Shown here one piece after another: positions 18,554-30,073 of a DNA stretch of 64,000 bases. The stretch is from Falsiroseomonas sp041690465. GTDB lineage: Bacteria; Pseudomonadota; Alphaproteobacteria; Acetobacterales; Acetobacteraceae. The DNA lies in assembly GCF_041690465.1 (NCBI RefSeq), contig NZ_JAWLHG010000003.1:302188-366187 (forward strand), written 5' to 3'. The position numbers and the translations under genes are program-made. How positions within the stretch are numbered: the stretch's first letter is position 1; each line of letters starts with the position of its first letter. The notes beneath the pieces are model-generated. The model ran no database searches and was not told where the DNA came from. It was given only the letters and a program-made list of their open reading frames with translations.

Positions 18554-18825
18554 ATGATGTCCGCTGTCCGCGCTCCCGGGTTACCGCGACCCCGGCGCTC
18601 CGTCGCAGGGTTCGTTCCCGAGCAGGCGGGCACGGCGGGCGGCCCTAGCCGGTTTGCCCTGCGCCCACATGCCAGTACCGACCCCGGATCAGCGTCCGCG
18701 GCGATACCCTGTTCCCGATCCCGTTGAAAAGATAATGCAATCCGCGACAATTATCCACCCCCGGACGGAGTCGGGGCGTCGCGCGTCGTCCAGCAGGGCC
18801 GGAACGGTGTTCCGGCGCCCCTCGG
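18554..18825. other. Gap between fdxA and carD-like gene
   Basis: This 272-bp stretch holds no supported gene. It has an AT-rich patch at about 18723-18757 (GTTGAAAAGATAATGCAAT and following), the probable promoter zone of the CarD gene, but I cannot assign clear -35/-10 boxes. Confidence 0.4.
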
Positions 18826-19158
18826 TCAGGGCTTTCCGGGTTCCGCGCTGAACAACTCCCGCTTGCCCGGCTTGTCCTTCCAGTCATCGGCGTCGCCGGG
18901 CGCCTCGCCCTTGCGGGTGATGTTCGGCCATTGCGTGGAGTAGGTGCGGTTCAGCTCGACCCAGGCCGTGGCCTTCTCGTCGGAATCCGGCACGATCGCC
19001 TCCGCCGGGCATTCCGGCTCGCAGACGCCGCAATCGATGCACTCGTCCGGATGGATCACGAGCATATTCTCGCCGACATAGAAGCAGTCCACCGGACAAA
19101 CTTCCACGCAGTCCATGTACTTGCACTTGATACAATTTTCGGTGACGACGTAGGTCAC
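18826..19158 (-). CDS. fdxA: 7Fe ferredoxin (3Fe-4S/4Fe-4S)
   Basis: The 110-residue FdxA-type ferredoxin has Cys9, Cys17 and Cys50 for the 3Fe-4S cluster and Cys21, Cys40, Cys43 and Cys46 for the 4Fe-4S cluster, as in Azotobacter FdI shifted by one. It is a low-potential electron carrier in the cytoplasm. The start is a GTG (V of VTYVVTENC) with GGAGG seven bases upstream; reading further upstream adds a non-family Arg-rich stretch. The C-terminal half (WVELNRTYSTQWPNIT) is the usual FdxA tail. Confidence 0.93.
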   Translation of the reverse strand: MTYVVTENCIKCKYMDCVEVCPVDCFYVGENMLVIHPDECIDCGVCEPECPAEAIVPDSDEKATAWVELNRTYSTQWPNITRKGEAPGDADDWKDKPGKRELFSAEPGKP

Positions 19159-19270
19159 TTGCGCCTCCGGCCGCGCACGGGTGCCCGCGCCACCGCGCGG
19201 CCGTCCCGGCGGCAGAGAATTGGCCTGCCGCGCCGCACAACGCAACCCCGGGCGCTGCCCCGGCGTCGGG

Positions 19271-19561
19271 TCAGGACCGATCCTCGGACAGATCCTCGTA
19301 GAGCAGCCGCGCCTCGGCCGGCGGCCCGCGGCGCGCGGCCAGCGAGAGCACCCGCCACACCCGCACCCGCCCGTGCAGCGCGAGCGTCAGCACGTCGCCG
19401 ACGCGCAGCCTTGCATGCGCCTTGTCCGTCGGCTGGCGATTGAGCCGCACCGCGCCGCCGGCAACCAGGCGGGTACAATCCGCCCGGGTCTTCGCCAGCC
19501 GCGCGCACCACAGCCAGAGGTCAAGCCGCTGCCAGTCGGCATCGACCCCCGGCTCTGCCAT
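19271..19561 (-). CDS. RNA-binding S4 domain protein (Hsp15-like)
   Basis: This 96-residue protein is almost entirely an S4 RNA-binding domain: RLDLWLWCARLAKTRADC, LVAGGAVRLNRQP, and VGDVLTLALHGRVRVWRVLSLA. In E. coli, Hsp15 binds stalled 50S-tRNA complexes. It starts one base after the stop of the helicase gene, so both are surely one transcript, and their shared RNA theme fits. The block continues with fdxA and the CarD gene. Confidence 0.88.
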   Translation of the reverse strand: MAEPGVDADWQRLDLWLWCARLAKTRADCTRLVAGGAVRLNRQPTDKAHARLRVGDVLTLALHGRVRVWRVLSLAARRGPPAEARLLYEDLSEDRS

Positions 19562-19562
19562 T

Positions 19563-22500
19563 CTAGTCCTTCTTGAGCTTCAGCTGGGCCAGCACCGCGA
19601 AGGGCGAATCGGGCTTCGGGCCGGATTGGTACTCGCGCGGGCCGCGATCGGCCTCCCGGTCGCGGCGGGGGCCGTCAAAGCGCGGGCGATCCGGCCGGGG
19701 ACCCCGGTCGTCGCGCCGCCCCTCGCGCGGCGGACCCTCCGGCCGCGGACCGTCGCGGCGCGGGCCTTCGAAGCGCGGGCGGTCCGGGCGCGGGCCCTCC
19801 GGGCGATCGCCGTCCCGACGCGGGGGCGGCGCGCCGGCCGGCCCTTCGCGGCGCGCGGCATCCGGGCGCGAATCGGGGCGCTGCCCGGGCGGCCCGTCGC
19901 GGCGGAAGCCCTCGCGGCGGGGGCCGCGATTCGGGCGGGGGCCGCGCAGCTCGCGCGGGATGGGCGGGCCGAACATCACGGCCGGATCCCAGCGGGGTGC
20001 GTCTCCGTGCCCAGGCTTGCCGGCGTCGCGGCCGCCGCCGCCGCGGGCCTCGGCGCCGTCCGTCCGCGGCGGCCGCGGCTGGCGGTCCTGCCGTGACGGG
20101 CGGCCATGCGCGCGCTCCGGCCGCAGCACGCCGATGCGCGCCGGTGCCGGCGGGCCGTAATGCCCCTCCTCCACCGGCATGGCCGGGATCAGGCGGAAGC
20201 CCATCGCCTCCAGCACCATCCCCAGCACATCGCCCTTGATGCCGAGGCGCGAGGCGAGCCCCTCGGGCAGCGGCGCGGGGGCGCGGCGGGTCAGGAAGCC
20301 GAGCTCGCCGGCGATCCGCTCCACCACGTCGAGCCGCAGCAGCACATGGCCTGCCTGCAGCCAGCCGGCGAAGGCGGCGAAGCCGGGCGGCCAGCTTTCC
20401 GGCGGGCGCGGTGCCTGCGGGTCCTCGGGCGGCGGCTGCGGAATCTCGGGCAATGTCACCGCGACCAGCCCGGCATTGGGCAGCGCCGGCGTCGGCAGGT
20501 GGTGGCGCAGCGCCCAGAACTGCGCGCGCAGCGCCATCGCGCGCGGCTTCATCACCTCCGGCAGGTACAGCGCATACCGCCCCGCGCGGATGCCGATCGC
20601 CTTCAGCCGCGCGCGCAGCTCGGCGGGGATGTCGCGCTCGGTGCCGCCGGGCACCAGGCCCATGCCCTCGCGCAGGCGGAAGGCCGGGCCGCGCAGCGTG
20701 TTCTCCTCGGCCGCCTTGGTCTCCACCGCGGCCAGCGTGCCGAGCTCGCGCTTCACCATCGCCTCAAGCCAGGCGGCGATGCGCGCCCGCACCCGCTCGC
20801 GCTGGGCGTTGTCGAGGAACTCGGTGGCGACCGGGTCCACCTGCGGCTTCAGCGGCTCCGGCCCCGGGCGCAGGCGCGCCACCTCGGCGCCGTCCCACAG
20901 CACGCGGTGCTGCGGCGTCAGGCTGAACGCCTCGTCCTTCGCCGTCTCCAGCGCGGCCAGGCGGCGCGGCATCTCCTCCCGCAGGGCGCGGCGCGCGGCG
21001 CGCAGCACCAGGCGCTTTTCCTCCGCCTCGGTCGCCGCCGGGTCGGGCTCGAAGTGGAAGCCCTTCACGCGGCCCACCGTGTGGCCTTCCACCACCACCT
21101 CGCCCTGGCGGGTGACGGCGGAGAGCAGCTCCTTCTCGGAATCGTCCAGGCTGCGGATCAGATGCGCGGCGCGGCGGTCCACGAACCGCGCCAGCAGGCG
21201 CTCGTGCAGCGCGTCGGAGACGTTGTCCTCCGCCTTGCGCGCCTCCGCCTGGTGGCTCGGCGCATCGGCCAGCCAGTCGGCGCGGGCGGCGATGTAGGAC
21301 CAGATGCGGATGTTCGCCAGCCGCGACATCAGCGTGTCGAGGTCGCCCTCGGTGTTGTCGAGGCCGGCGATGCTGCCCGCCACCCACTCGTCGGGCAGCC
21401 GCCCTTCCTTCGCGAGATGGGCGAAGATGCGCCCGCACAGCCTGGTGTGGCTGTCATCGGCGATCTTGCGGAAATCCGGCACCTGGCAGGCTTCCCACAG
21501 CAGCCGCACGCGGGCGCGGCCCTGGGCGAGCTCGCGCATCTCCGTCTCGCGCGACAGCGCGTTGAGCGTGATGTGGTCCACCGCGTCGTTGCCCTTGGCG
21601 AGCCCGGCCATCGGCGGCGGCGCGGCGAGCGAGGCCAGCAGCGCGTCCACGCTGCCGAAGTCGAGGTCGCTGTTGCGCCAGGCGAGCTGGGTCAGCGGCT
21701 CGAAGGCGTGGTTCTCGATCTGCTTGGCCATCTCGTCGGGCAGCGGCGGGCAATCGGCGGTGGAGCCGAAGGTGCCGTCGCGCATCCCTCGCCCGGCGCG
21801 GCCGGCGATCTGGGCGGCTTCCTGCGCATTCAGGTCGCGCAGCGTGTGGCCGTCGAACTTGCGCAGGCTTGCGAAGGCGACATGGTCCACATCCATGTTG
21901 AGGCCCATGCCGATCGCGTCCGTGGCGACCAGGAAATCCACCTCGCGGTTCTGGTACAGCGCCACCTGCGCGTTGCGCGTGCGCGGGCTGAGGCGGCCCA
22001 TCACCACCGCGCAGCCGCCGCGCCGGCGGCGCACCGCTTCGGCGATGGCGTACACCTCCGTCGCGCTGAAGGCGACGATGGCCGAGCGCGGCGGCAGGCG
22101 CGTCAGCTTGGCGGCGCCGGCATGGGTCAGCTGCGAGAGGCGCGGCCGCGTCTCGACCTCGGCCTGCGGCACCAGCCGCTGCAGCAGCGGGCGGATCGTC
22201 TCGGCGCCGAGGAACATGGTCTCGACCATGCCGCGGGCGTTGAGCAGCCGGTCGGTGAAGATGTGGCCCCGATCGGCGTCGGCGCAGAGCTGGATCTCGT
22301 CCACCGCGACGAATTCGGTGCGCCGGTCGAGCGGCATCGCCTCCACCGTGCAGGCGAACCACTTCGCCTCGGGCGGGACGATCTTCTCCTCCCCGGTGAT
22401 CAGCGCAACGTGCCTCTCGCCCTTCACCGCGACCATGCGGTCGTAGTTCTCGCGCGCGAGCAGGCGCAGCGGGAAGCCGATGATGCCCGAGGCATGGGCG

Positions 22501-22592
22501 AGCATCCGCGTGATGGCGAGGTGCGTCTTGCCGGTGTTGGTCGGGCCGAGCACGGCGCGGACACGGGCGGGGAACATCTGGCGGTCGGACAT
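19563..22592 (-). CDS. Suv3-like RNA helicase with RG/RP-rich tail
   Basis: This is a 1009-residue helicase of the mitochondrial SUV3 / alphaproteobacterial helicase family. Residues 13-27 hold GPTNTGKTHLA (Walker A), then VDEIQLCAD (motif II), LFLGAETIRPLL, ATDAIGMGLNM (motif V) and QIAGRAGRG (motif VI), with a central SUV3_C-like part. From about residue 830 to 1000 the chain becomes R, G, P and D repeats of the form RPRFxGPRRDG, an unstructured RNA-binding tail, ending SPFAVLAQLKLKKD. SUV3 unwinds RNA for exonucleases. The partner gene for an S4 protein follows after one base. Confidence 0.9.
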   Translation of the reverse strand: MSDRQMFPARVRAVLGPTNTGKTHLAITRMLAHASGIIGFPLRLLARENYDRMVAVKGERHVALITGEEKIVPPEAKWFACTVEAMPLDRRTEFVAVDEIQLCADADRGHIFTDRLLNARGMVETMFLGAETIRPLLQRLVPQAEVETRPRLSQLTHAGAAKLTRLPPRSAIVAFSATEVYAIAEAVRRRRGGCAVVMGRLSPRTRNAQVALYQNREVDFLVATDAIGMGLNMDVDHVAFASLRKFDGHTLRDLNAQEAAQIAGRAGRGMRDGTFGSTADCPPLPDEMAKQIENHAFEPLTQLAWRNSDLDFGSVDALLASLAAPPPMAGLAKGNDAVDHITLNALSRETEMRELAQGRARVRLLWEACQVPDFRKIADDSHTRLCGRIFAHLAKEGRLPDEWVAGSIAGLDNTEGDLDTLMSRLANIRIWSYIAARADWLADAPSHQAEARKAEDNVSDALHERLLARFVDRRAAHLIRSLDDSEKELLSAVTRQGEVVVEGHTVGRVKGFHFEPDPAATEAEEKRLVLRAARRALREEMPRRLAALETAKDEAFSLTPQHRVLWDGAEVARLRPGPEPLKPQVDPVATEFLDNAQRERVRARIAAWLEAMVKRELGTLAAVETKAAEENTLRGPAFRLREGMGLVPGGTERDIPAELRARLKAIGIRAGRYALYLPEVMKPRAMALRAQFWALRHHLPTPALPNAGLVAVTLPEIPQPPPEDPQAPRPPESWPPGFAAFAGWLQAGHVLLRLDVVERIAGELGFLTRRAPAPLPEGLASRLGIKGDVLGMVLEAMGFRLIPAMPVEEGHYGPPAPARIGVLRPERAHGRPSRQDRQPRPPRTDGAEARGGGGRDAGKPGHGDAPRWDPAVMFGPPIPRELRGPRPNRGPRREGFRRDGPPGQRPDSRPDAARREGPAGAPPPRRDGDRPEGPRPDRPRFEGPRRDGPRPEGPPREGRRDDRGPRPDRPRFDGPRRDREADRGPREYQSGPKPDSPFAVLAQLKLKKD

Positions 22593-22731
22593 CGGGTTGA
22601 TCGGTGCAGTCCGTCAGGGGGGGTGCCGACGCGTGGCACGCCCGCGCCTGCTTGGCAACCTTCGGGCCCGCGGCGAGGCATGCGTGGCGGCGCCCTTCAC
22701 GCGGCAGCCACGGCACGGCAGCCTGCGCAAA

Positions 22732-23874
22732 GTGACCCCCGCCGCCCGCCATGCCCTGCTCTACGCCGCGCAGTTCTTCGCCTTCGGCGTGATCCTGCCC
22801 TTCCTTCCGGCGGTGCTGGCGGGGCGCGGGCTCGATCCGGCCGAGGTCGCGGCGGTGCTGGCCGCGGGCTCCGCGGTGCGGCTGGTCGCCGGGCCGCTCG
22901 GCGGGCGGCTGGCGGATGCGCTCTCGGCGCCGCGCGCGGTGCTCGGCCTGGCGGCGGCGGCGGCGGCGCTGGCCGCTTCGGGCTTCCTGCTGGCGGCCGG
23001 CTTCCTGCTGCTGCTGCTGGTGCATGTCGCGCTCAGCCTGGCGATCGCGCCGATCGTGCCGCTGAGCGATGCGGTGACGCTTGGCGCGATCCGGCGGCAC
23101 AGCTTCGACTATGGGCGGGTGCGGGCGGCCGGATCGGTCGCCTTCATCCTTGCCGCGCTGTTGGCCGGGCAGGCGGTGGCGTTGCTGGGGATGGACTCGG
23201 CCGTGGTGCTCATCGTGCTTGGGCTGGCGGGCACGGCGGGCGCGGCGCTGCTGCTGCCGGCCGGCGAGCCGAGTGGCGGCCCCGGCGCGGCGCGGGGGCT
23301 TTCGGCCTTCCTCGCGCCGCTCGGCATCCCGCCGCTGCGGCGGCTGCTGGTGGTCTCCGCGCTGATCCAGGGGAGCCACGCCTTCTACTACGCCTTCGGC
23401 ACGATCCACTGGCAGGCGGCGGGGCTCGGCGCGGGGCTGATCGGCGCACTCTGGGCGACCGGTGTGGTGGCGGAGATCGCGCTGTTCCTCTGGGGGCGCG
23501 GCGTGGTGGCGCGGCTCGGGCCGCTCGGCCTGTCGCTGCTTGCCGCCGCGATGGGGGTGCTGCGCTGGGGCGCGACGGCGCTGACGACCGATCCGCTGCT
23601 GTTGTTCCCCTTGCAGATCCTTCATGCGGCGACGTTCGGCGCGCAGCACCTGGCGACGATGCAGGTGCTCGGCCGCGTGGTGCCGCCGGCGCAGGCGGGC
23701 ACGGCGCAGGCACTGCATGCCTCGCTCGGCGCCGGACTCTCGATGGGGGTGATGACGCTGGCCTCCGGGCCGCTCTACGCGGCGTTCGGCGGCGGCGGCT
23801 ACTGGGCGATGGCGGTGCTTTGCCTGGCGGCGGTGCCGGCGACGGTCGCGCTGGGGCGCGTGCTGAAGGGGTAG
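22732..23874 (+). CDS. MFS transporter, 3-phenylpropionate permease-like
   Basis: The 380-residue product has twelve membrane segments. Signatures are FAFGVILPFLPAVLAGRGL in segment 1, RLVAGPLGGRLAD, SFDYGRVRAAGSVAFI and QGSHAFYYAFGTIHWQAAGLG. These match the HcaT/MFS_1_like group (phenylpropionate permease in E. coli), but substrate transfer by similarity is weak. The GTG at 22732 gives the best start; another GTG at 22684 is in frame. It diverges from the helicase gene with a 139-bp gap. Confidence 0.78.
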   Translation: MTPAARHALLYAAQFFAFGVILPFLPAVLAGRGLDPAEVAAVLAAGSAVRLVAGPLGGRLADALSAPRAVLGLAAAAAALAASGFLLAAGFLLLLLVHVALSLAIAPIVPLSDAVTLGAIRRHSFDYGRVRAAGSVAFILAALLAGQAVALLGMDSAVVLIVLGLAGTAGAALLLPAGEPSGGPGAARGLSAFLAPLGIPPLRRLLVVSALIQGSHAFYYAFGTIHWQAAGLGAGLIGALWATGVVAEIALFLWGRGVVARLGPLGLSLLAAAMGVLRWGATALTTDPLLLFPLQILHAATFGAQHLATMQVLGRVVPPAQAGTAQALHASLGAGLSMGVMTLASGPLYAAFGGGGYWAMAVLCLAAVPATVALGRVLKG

Positions 23875-23899
23875 CCGGCGCGCGCACTGCGCGGGTAGC

Positions 23900-24676
23900 T
23901 CACGCGCCCGGCGGCCCGTCGGTCCAGGCGCGGCCGTCCCACACCCGGGCCGCCAGCTGTGGCACGCCGCCTGCCACCGTGATCAGGTGCCAGGCGTTCG
24001 GCGCCCCCCGCAGCCGGTGGGAGGTGGCGCTCGATCCCTGCACCAGCAGCAGCCGCGCGCCGGGCGGCAGGTCGCGTGCCGGGGCGATGTCCGGCAGGTG
24101 CAGGTGTCCGCTCAGCACCATCTGCACATCGTGCCGCACGAAGGCCTGCAGCGCGCGCACCGCGCCGCCGACCAACGACGCCGCCGGGCTGGCCGCCGGC
24201 GCCGTGAAGGGATGATGCGCGACGACGATGCGGAACAGGCCCTTCGGCAGCGCCGCCAGCTTCGCCTCCAGCCGCGCCAGCCGCGTGCGGCCGACGCGCC
24301 CCTGCTCCCATTCCAGGTCGAAGCCGCCACGGCGGGCGGTGTTCAGCCCGACCACGGCGACCTCGGCATCGGTCCAGACCGGCTCCGTCTCCGGCGCGAC
24401 CAGGCGGCGCCAGCGTCGCCAGGGATCGGCGAAGCGCATCACCGGGTCGAAGAACGGCACGTCGTGGTTGCCGGGCACGGCGAGCACGGGCGCCGGCAGA
24501 CCGCGGAGGAACTCGATCGCCGCGCGGTATTCCCGCAGCCGCGCGCGCTGCGTCAGGTCGCCCGAGACCGCGACGAGGTTGGGCTTCGCCGCCGCGACAT
24601 CCTCGGCGAGCGCGGCCACCACCTCCGGGATCTCGGCGCCGAAATGCAGGTCCGAGAGATGCGCGATGACGGTCAT
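23900..24676 (-). CDS. Calcineurin-like metallophosphoesterase
   Basis: This 258-residue enzyme has the five metallophosphoesterase blocks: AHLSDLHFG, VAVSGDLTQ, VPGNHDV, VVAHHPF and LSGHLHL. These bind two metals and hydrolyse phosphodiesters or phosphomonoesters. The GDLTQRARLREYRAA piece resembles the CpdA/Icc class (3',5'-cAMP phosphodiesterase or related). The start overlaps the end of the diacylglycerol-kinase-like gene (ATGA), which points to a joint lipid or nucleotide phosphate role. Confidence 0.88.
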   Translation of the reverse strand: MTVIAHLSDLHFGAEIPEVVAALAEDVAAAKPNLVAVSGDLTQRARLREYRAAIEFLRGLPAPVLAVPGNHDVPFFDPVMRFADPWRRWRRLVAPETEPVWTDAEVAVVGLNTARRGGFDLEWEQGRVGRTRLARLEAKLAALPKGLFRIVVAHHPFTAPAASPAASLVGGAVRALQAFVRHDVQMVLSGHLHLPDIAPARDLPPGARLLLVQGSSATSHRLRGAPNAWHLITVAGGVPQLAARVWDGRAWTDGPPGA

Positions 24677-25578
24677 GCGGCCGGCACCGGCGGCGGCGCG
24701 ATCACGCGCAGCGCGCGCGGCCGGATCCGGTAGGTTAGCGGTGGCGTGAGCAGCAGCGCCTCGCCATCGTTCATCACGCGCAGCGCGGTGCGCGGCGAGG
24801 CGATGGTCACCTCGCGTGCCGCGCGCTCATGCACCAGGCGCCCGCCGCGCCAGGTGCCGAGGAACATCCCGACCGCCGCGCGCACCCACCACCACAGCCC
24901 GTAGCGCCGCGCGACGTAGAGGGTGAGGTGACCGGCATCGAGGCTCTGCCGTGCCATCACCAGGCCGAAGCCCTCAGCATAGCGGTTGCTTGCCACCGCC
25001 AGCGCGCGCGTCCACAGCCGCACCGGCCTTCCGCCATCCAGCGCCACCGAAAGCCGCATCGGCCGGTGCTGCCATTCCGCGCGCAGCGCCGCCAGCGCGA
25101 AACCGAACCGCGTGCGCAGCGAGGCGCGGCCGCGATGCCGCTCGCGGTGCCGGCCGAGCCAGGAGGGCGAGCCGATCACCGAGTTGCAGAGGAAGACATG
25201 GCCGTTCACCTCCGCCGCATCGATCGCACGGATCGCGCCATGTGCCAGCGCCTCCGCCGCCGCGGCGAGTTCCAGCGGGATGCCGAGGTCGCGCGCCAGC
25301 ATGTTCATGGTGCCGAGCGGCAGGATGCCGAGCGCGGTGGACGTGCCCACCAGCCGCGCCGCCGCGGCGGCGATGGTGCCGTCGCCACCGCCGACCACCA
25401 CCGCATCGGCGCCGCGCGCGATGGCGTCGTCGAGCCGCGCGCAGAGGCCATCCGGGTGATCGGGCACAAGGATCGCATCCAGCCCGGACGTGGCGAGGTG
25501 GCGCGCGACCTCCGCTTCGGCTTCGTGGCGGCCGAGCAGCGATCCGGCGGAGGTGTTGAGGACGACGGCGACGCGCAT
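24673..25578 (-). CDS. Diacylglycerol/sphingosine kinase-like protein (YegS/DagK family)
   Basis: The 301-residue protein begins MRVAVVLNTSAGS (family N-terminus) and carries VVGGGDGTIAAAAARLV (ATP-binding GGGDGT), ILPLGTMNMLARDLGIP and VMNDGEALL near the C-terminus. The family phosphorylates lipid hydroxyl groups. ATG at 25578 is chosen since upstream sequence belongs to the neighbour in another frame. It overlaps the phosphoesterase by 4 bases. Confidence 0.87.
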   Translation of the reverse strand: MRVAVVLNTSAGSLLGRHEAEAEVARHLATSGLDAILVPDHPDGLCARLDDAIARGADAVVVGGGDGTIAAAAARLVGTSTALGILPLGTMNMLARDLGIPLELAAAAEALAHGAIRAIDAAEVNGHVFLCNSVIGSPSWLGRHRERHRGRASLRTRFGFALAALRAEWQHRPMRLSVALDGGRPVRLWTRALAVASNRYAEGFGLVMARQSLDAGHLTLYVARRYGLWWWVRAAVGMFLGTWRGGRLVHERAAREVTIASPRTALRVMNDGEALLLTPPLTYRIRPRALRVIAPPPVPAA

Positions 25579-25616
25579 GCGGGGCTGCAACGGGCGCGGG
25601 CGCGGAAGGTTCGCGC

Positions 25617-25868
25617 TCAGCGGCTGAGGCGCGCGCGCAGGTCGGCCATGTGCGCGATGCCGGCCAGCAGCAGCCCGAGCGAGACCAGCCACCATGGCGC
25701 GCCGGACAGCGCGGCCTGCAGCGCGATCACGAAGCCGGCGCCGGGCAGCACCGCCAGCAGCCCCGCATGCGGGGCGAAGCCGCGGCGCGCAACGAGCCAG
25801 GCGGCCTCGGCGGCGAGCACCAGCAGCAGCAGGGCGGCGATCCAGCCCTCGCGGAACAGCGCCTCCAT
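25617..25868 (-). CDS. Small membrane protein, unknown function
   Basis: This 83-residue protein has three hydrophobic segments (WIAALLLLVLAAEAAWLV, AGLLAVLPGAGFVIALQAAL, WWLVSLGLLLAGIAHM) with short basic loops. I recognise no family. It lies between the kinase-like gene and the dioxygenase in the same direction, 38 bp and 18 bp away, so it is probably co-transcribed. Confidence 0.6.
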   Translation of the reverse strand: MEALFREGWIAALLLLVLAAEAAWLVARRGFAPHAGLLAVLPGAGFVIALQAALSGAPWWLVSLGLLLAGIAHMADLRARLSR

Positions 25869-25886
25869 TGCCCTGCGGCCGCGCCG

Positions 25887-26528
25887 CTAGCCGAGCACGA
25901 TGTCGCGGCCGGCGAGCAGCGCCCCCGGCTCGATCCCCTCGGCGCGTTCCAGGCGCAGCAGCACCGCCTCGCGCTGCGCCGGGGCGAGCCGGCGGAACAG
26001 CCCATCGCGTGCGTTGAGCGGTTCGTCCGCGACGTAGAACTGCGTCACCAGCGGCTGGCGTCCCGGTGCGATGATGGCGGCGTGGATGTGCGGTGTGCGG
26101 CCGGGATAGGGCACCGGGCGGATGGTGCGGAAGGCGTAGCTGCCATCGGCGCCCGCCGCCACGCGGCCGCGCCCCTGGAATGCCACGTCGCGCCGGCCCT
26201 GGCGATCGCGCGGGTGGTGATAGACGCCGAAGGCATCGCACTGCCAGATCTCGACGACGGCGCCCGGCACCGGCGCGCCCGAGGCATCCAGCACGCGGCC
26301 GCGCAGATGCGTCACGATGCCCTGCGCGCGGGCATCCTCGCCGGTCACGCGCACCAGGTCGGCATCGGCATCGCCCGACCAATCCACGGGATAGAAGGGG
26401 CCGGTGCTCTGCGCCGGCGTGGGCTGCAGCTGCGCCGCGGCATGGCGCGGCAGGCCGGCGATCGCCGCCCCGGCCAGGCCGGAGAGCAGCAGGCGGCGTC
26501 CGGGCAGAAGCGGCGTGGGGTGGCGCAT
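25887..26528 (-). CDS. Exported intradiol ring-cleavage dioxygenase-like protein
   Basis: The 213-residue protein has an N-terminal signal (GRRLLLSGLAGAAIAGLP, twin-arginine type) and a protocatechuate 3,4-dioxygenase-like core: TGPFYP, GRVLDASGAPVPGAVVEIWQCD, VYHHP, FRTIRPVPYPGRTPHIH. The two tyrosines (VYHH and PYPGR) and HIH are the usual ferric-iron ligands. Exported single-domain members exist in many proteobacteria; their substrate is not known. A Tat signal makes sense for a protein that folds with iron in the cytoplasm. Confidence 0.82.
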   Translation of the reverse strand: MRHPTPLLPGRRLLLSGLAGAAIAGLPRHAAAQLQPTPAQSTGPFYPVDWSGDADADLVRVTGEDARAQGIVTHLRGRVLDASGAPVPGAVVEIWQCDAFGVYHHPRDRQGRRDVAFQGRGRVAAGADGSYAFRTIRPVPYPGRTPHIHAAIIAPGRQPLVTQFYVADEPLNARDGLFRRLAPAQREAVLLRLERAEGIEPGALLAGRDIVLG

Positions 26529-26547
26529 GGCGTCCTCCGATCGCGAT

Positions 26548-26574
26548 CCGCCCCCGATGTGGTCCCGGGGGCGG
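26548..26574 (-). terminator. Hairpin after the aconitase gene
   Basis: Perfect 9-base arms, CCGCCCCCG and CGGGGGCGG, around a 9-base loop lie 21 bp past the acnA stop on the minus strand. There is no clear T-tract, so termination is a guess. Confidence 0.4.
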
Positions 26575-26595
26575 CCGCGTGCGAGAGGCGCCCGC

Positions 26596-29292
<2,697 letters not shown>

Positions 29293-29482
29293 GGTCCGGG
29301 ATCCCCGTGTGTTCCGTGGCGCCACGGCCGGTTGCTTCCCCGGAATAGCAGGGACCTTCCGCCGACCCCGGCGCGATGTTCGCCCGGGCGCTTCCGCGCC
29401 CGCGGCATGCGGCTTAAACCACACCGCACGGGGGCAGGCCAGGGGGCCTCCCGGAACAGTCAAGGGGGCGGGCGCCCGATTC

Positions 29483-30073
29483 ATGCTGGAAGGGCAGGAG
29501 CTCGCCTGCTGGCGGGGGGAGCGGGCGGTCTTCGCGGGGCTCTCGTTCTCGCTTGCGCCGGGCGGCGCGCTGCTGCTGACCGGGCCGAACGGCGCGGGCA
29601 AGTCCTCGCTGCTGCGCCTGCTGGCGGGGCTGATCCCGGCCGCCGAAGGCAGGCTGCTCTGGCAGGGCGAGGATGCGCTGGCGGACCGCGTCGCGCATGC
29701 CGGACGGCTGCGCTATCTCGGCCATGGCGATGCGCTCAAGCCCTCGCTGACCGCGCGGGAGAACCTGGATTTCTTCGCGCGCCTCTGGGGCGGTGAGGCC
29801 AGCCTGGCGCTGGCGGCGCTGGGCCTGGCGGAACTGGCCGACCTGCCGGCGCGGGTGCTCTCCTCCGGGCAGAAGCGGCGCCTGGCGCTGGCGCGGCTGG
29901 CGCTGGCCCCGGTGCCGCTGTGGCTGCTGGACGAGCCGACCGTGGGGCTGGACGCGGCGAGCGTGGAGCGGCTCGGCGCGCTGCTGGCGGCGCATCGCGG
30001 GGCAGGGGGGATGGTGCTGGCCGCGACGCACCTGCCGTTGCCGCTGCCGGGCGCCGGAGAACTGCGGCTGTGA
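29483..30073 (+). CDS. ccmA: Heme exporter ATP-binding protein CcmA
   Basis: The 196-residue ATPase has Walker A GPNGAGKSS, the signature LSSGQKRRLALARL, Walker B LWLLDEPTVGLD and the H-loop ATHL. LSSGQKRR is the CcmA form of the signature. It works with CcmB in cytochrome c maturation, where CcmAB release the CcmE-heme adduct. ATG at 29483 lies just upstream of the domain. The stop overlaps the ccmB start. Confidence 0.9.
   Translation: MLEGQELACWRGERAVFAGLSFSLAPGGALLLTGPNGAGKSSLLRLLAGLIPAAEGRLLWQGEDALADRVAHAGRLRYLGHGDALKPSLTARENLDFFARLWGGEASLALAALGLAELADLPARVLSSGQKRRLALARLALAPVPLWLLDEPTVGLDAASVERLGALLAAHRGAGGMVLAATHLPLPLPGAGELRL

Noticed and set aside
20106..24215. Very long plus-strand open frame opposite the helicase and beyond
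   Set aside because: It is rich in R, H, A, Q with no domains, and mirrors the codon bias of the real minus-strand gene; typical of high-GC antisense frames.
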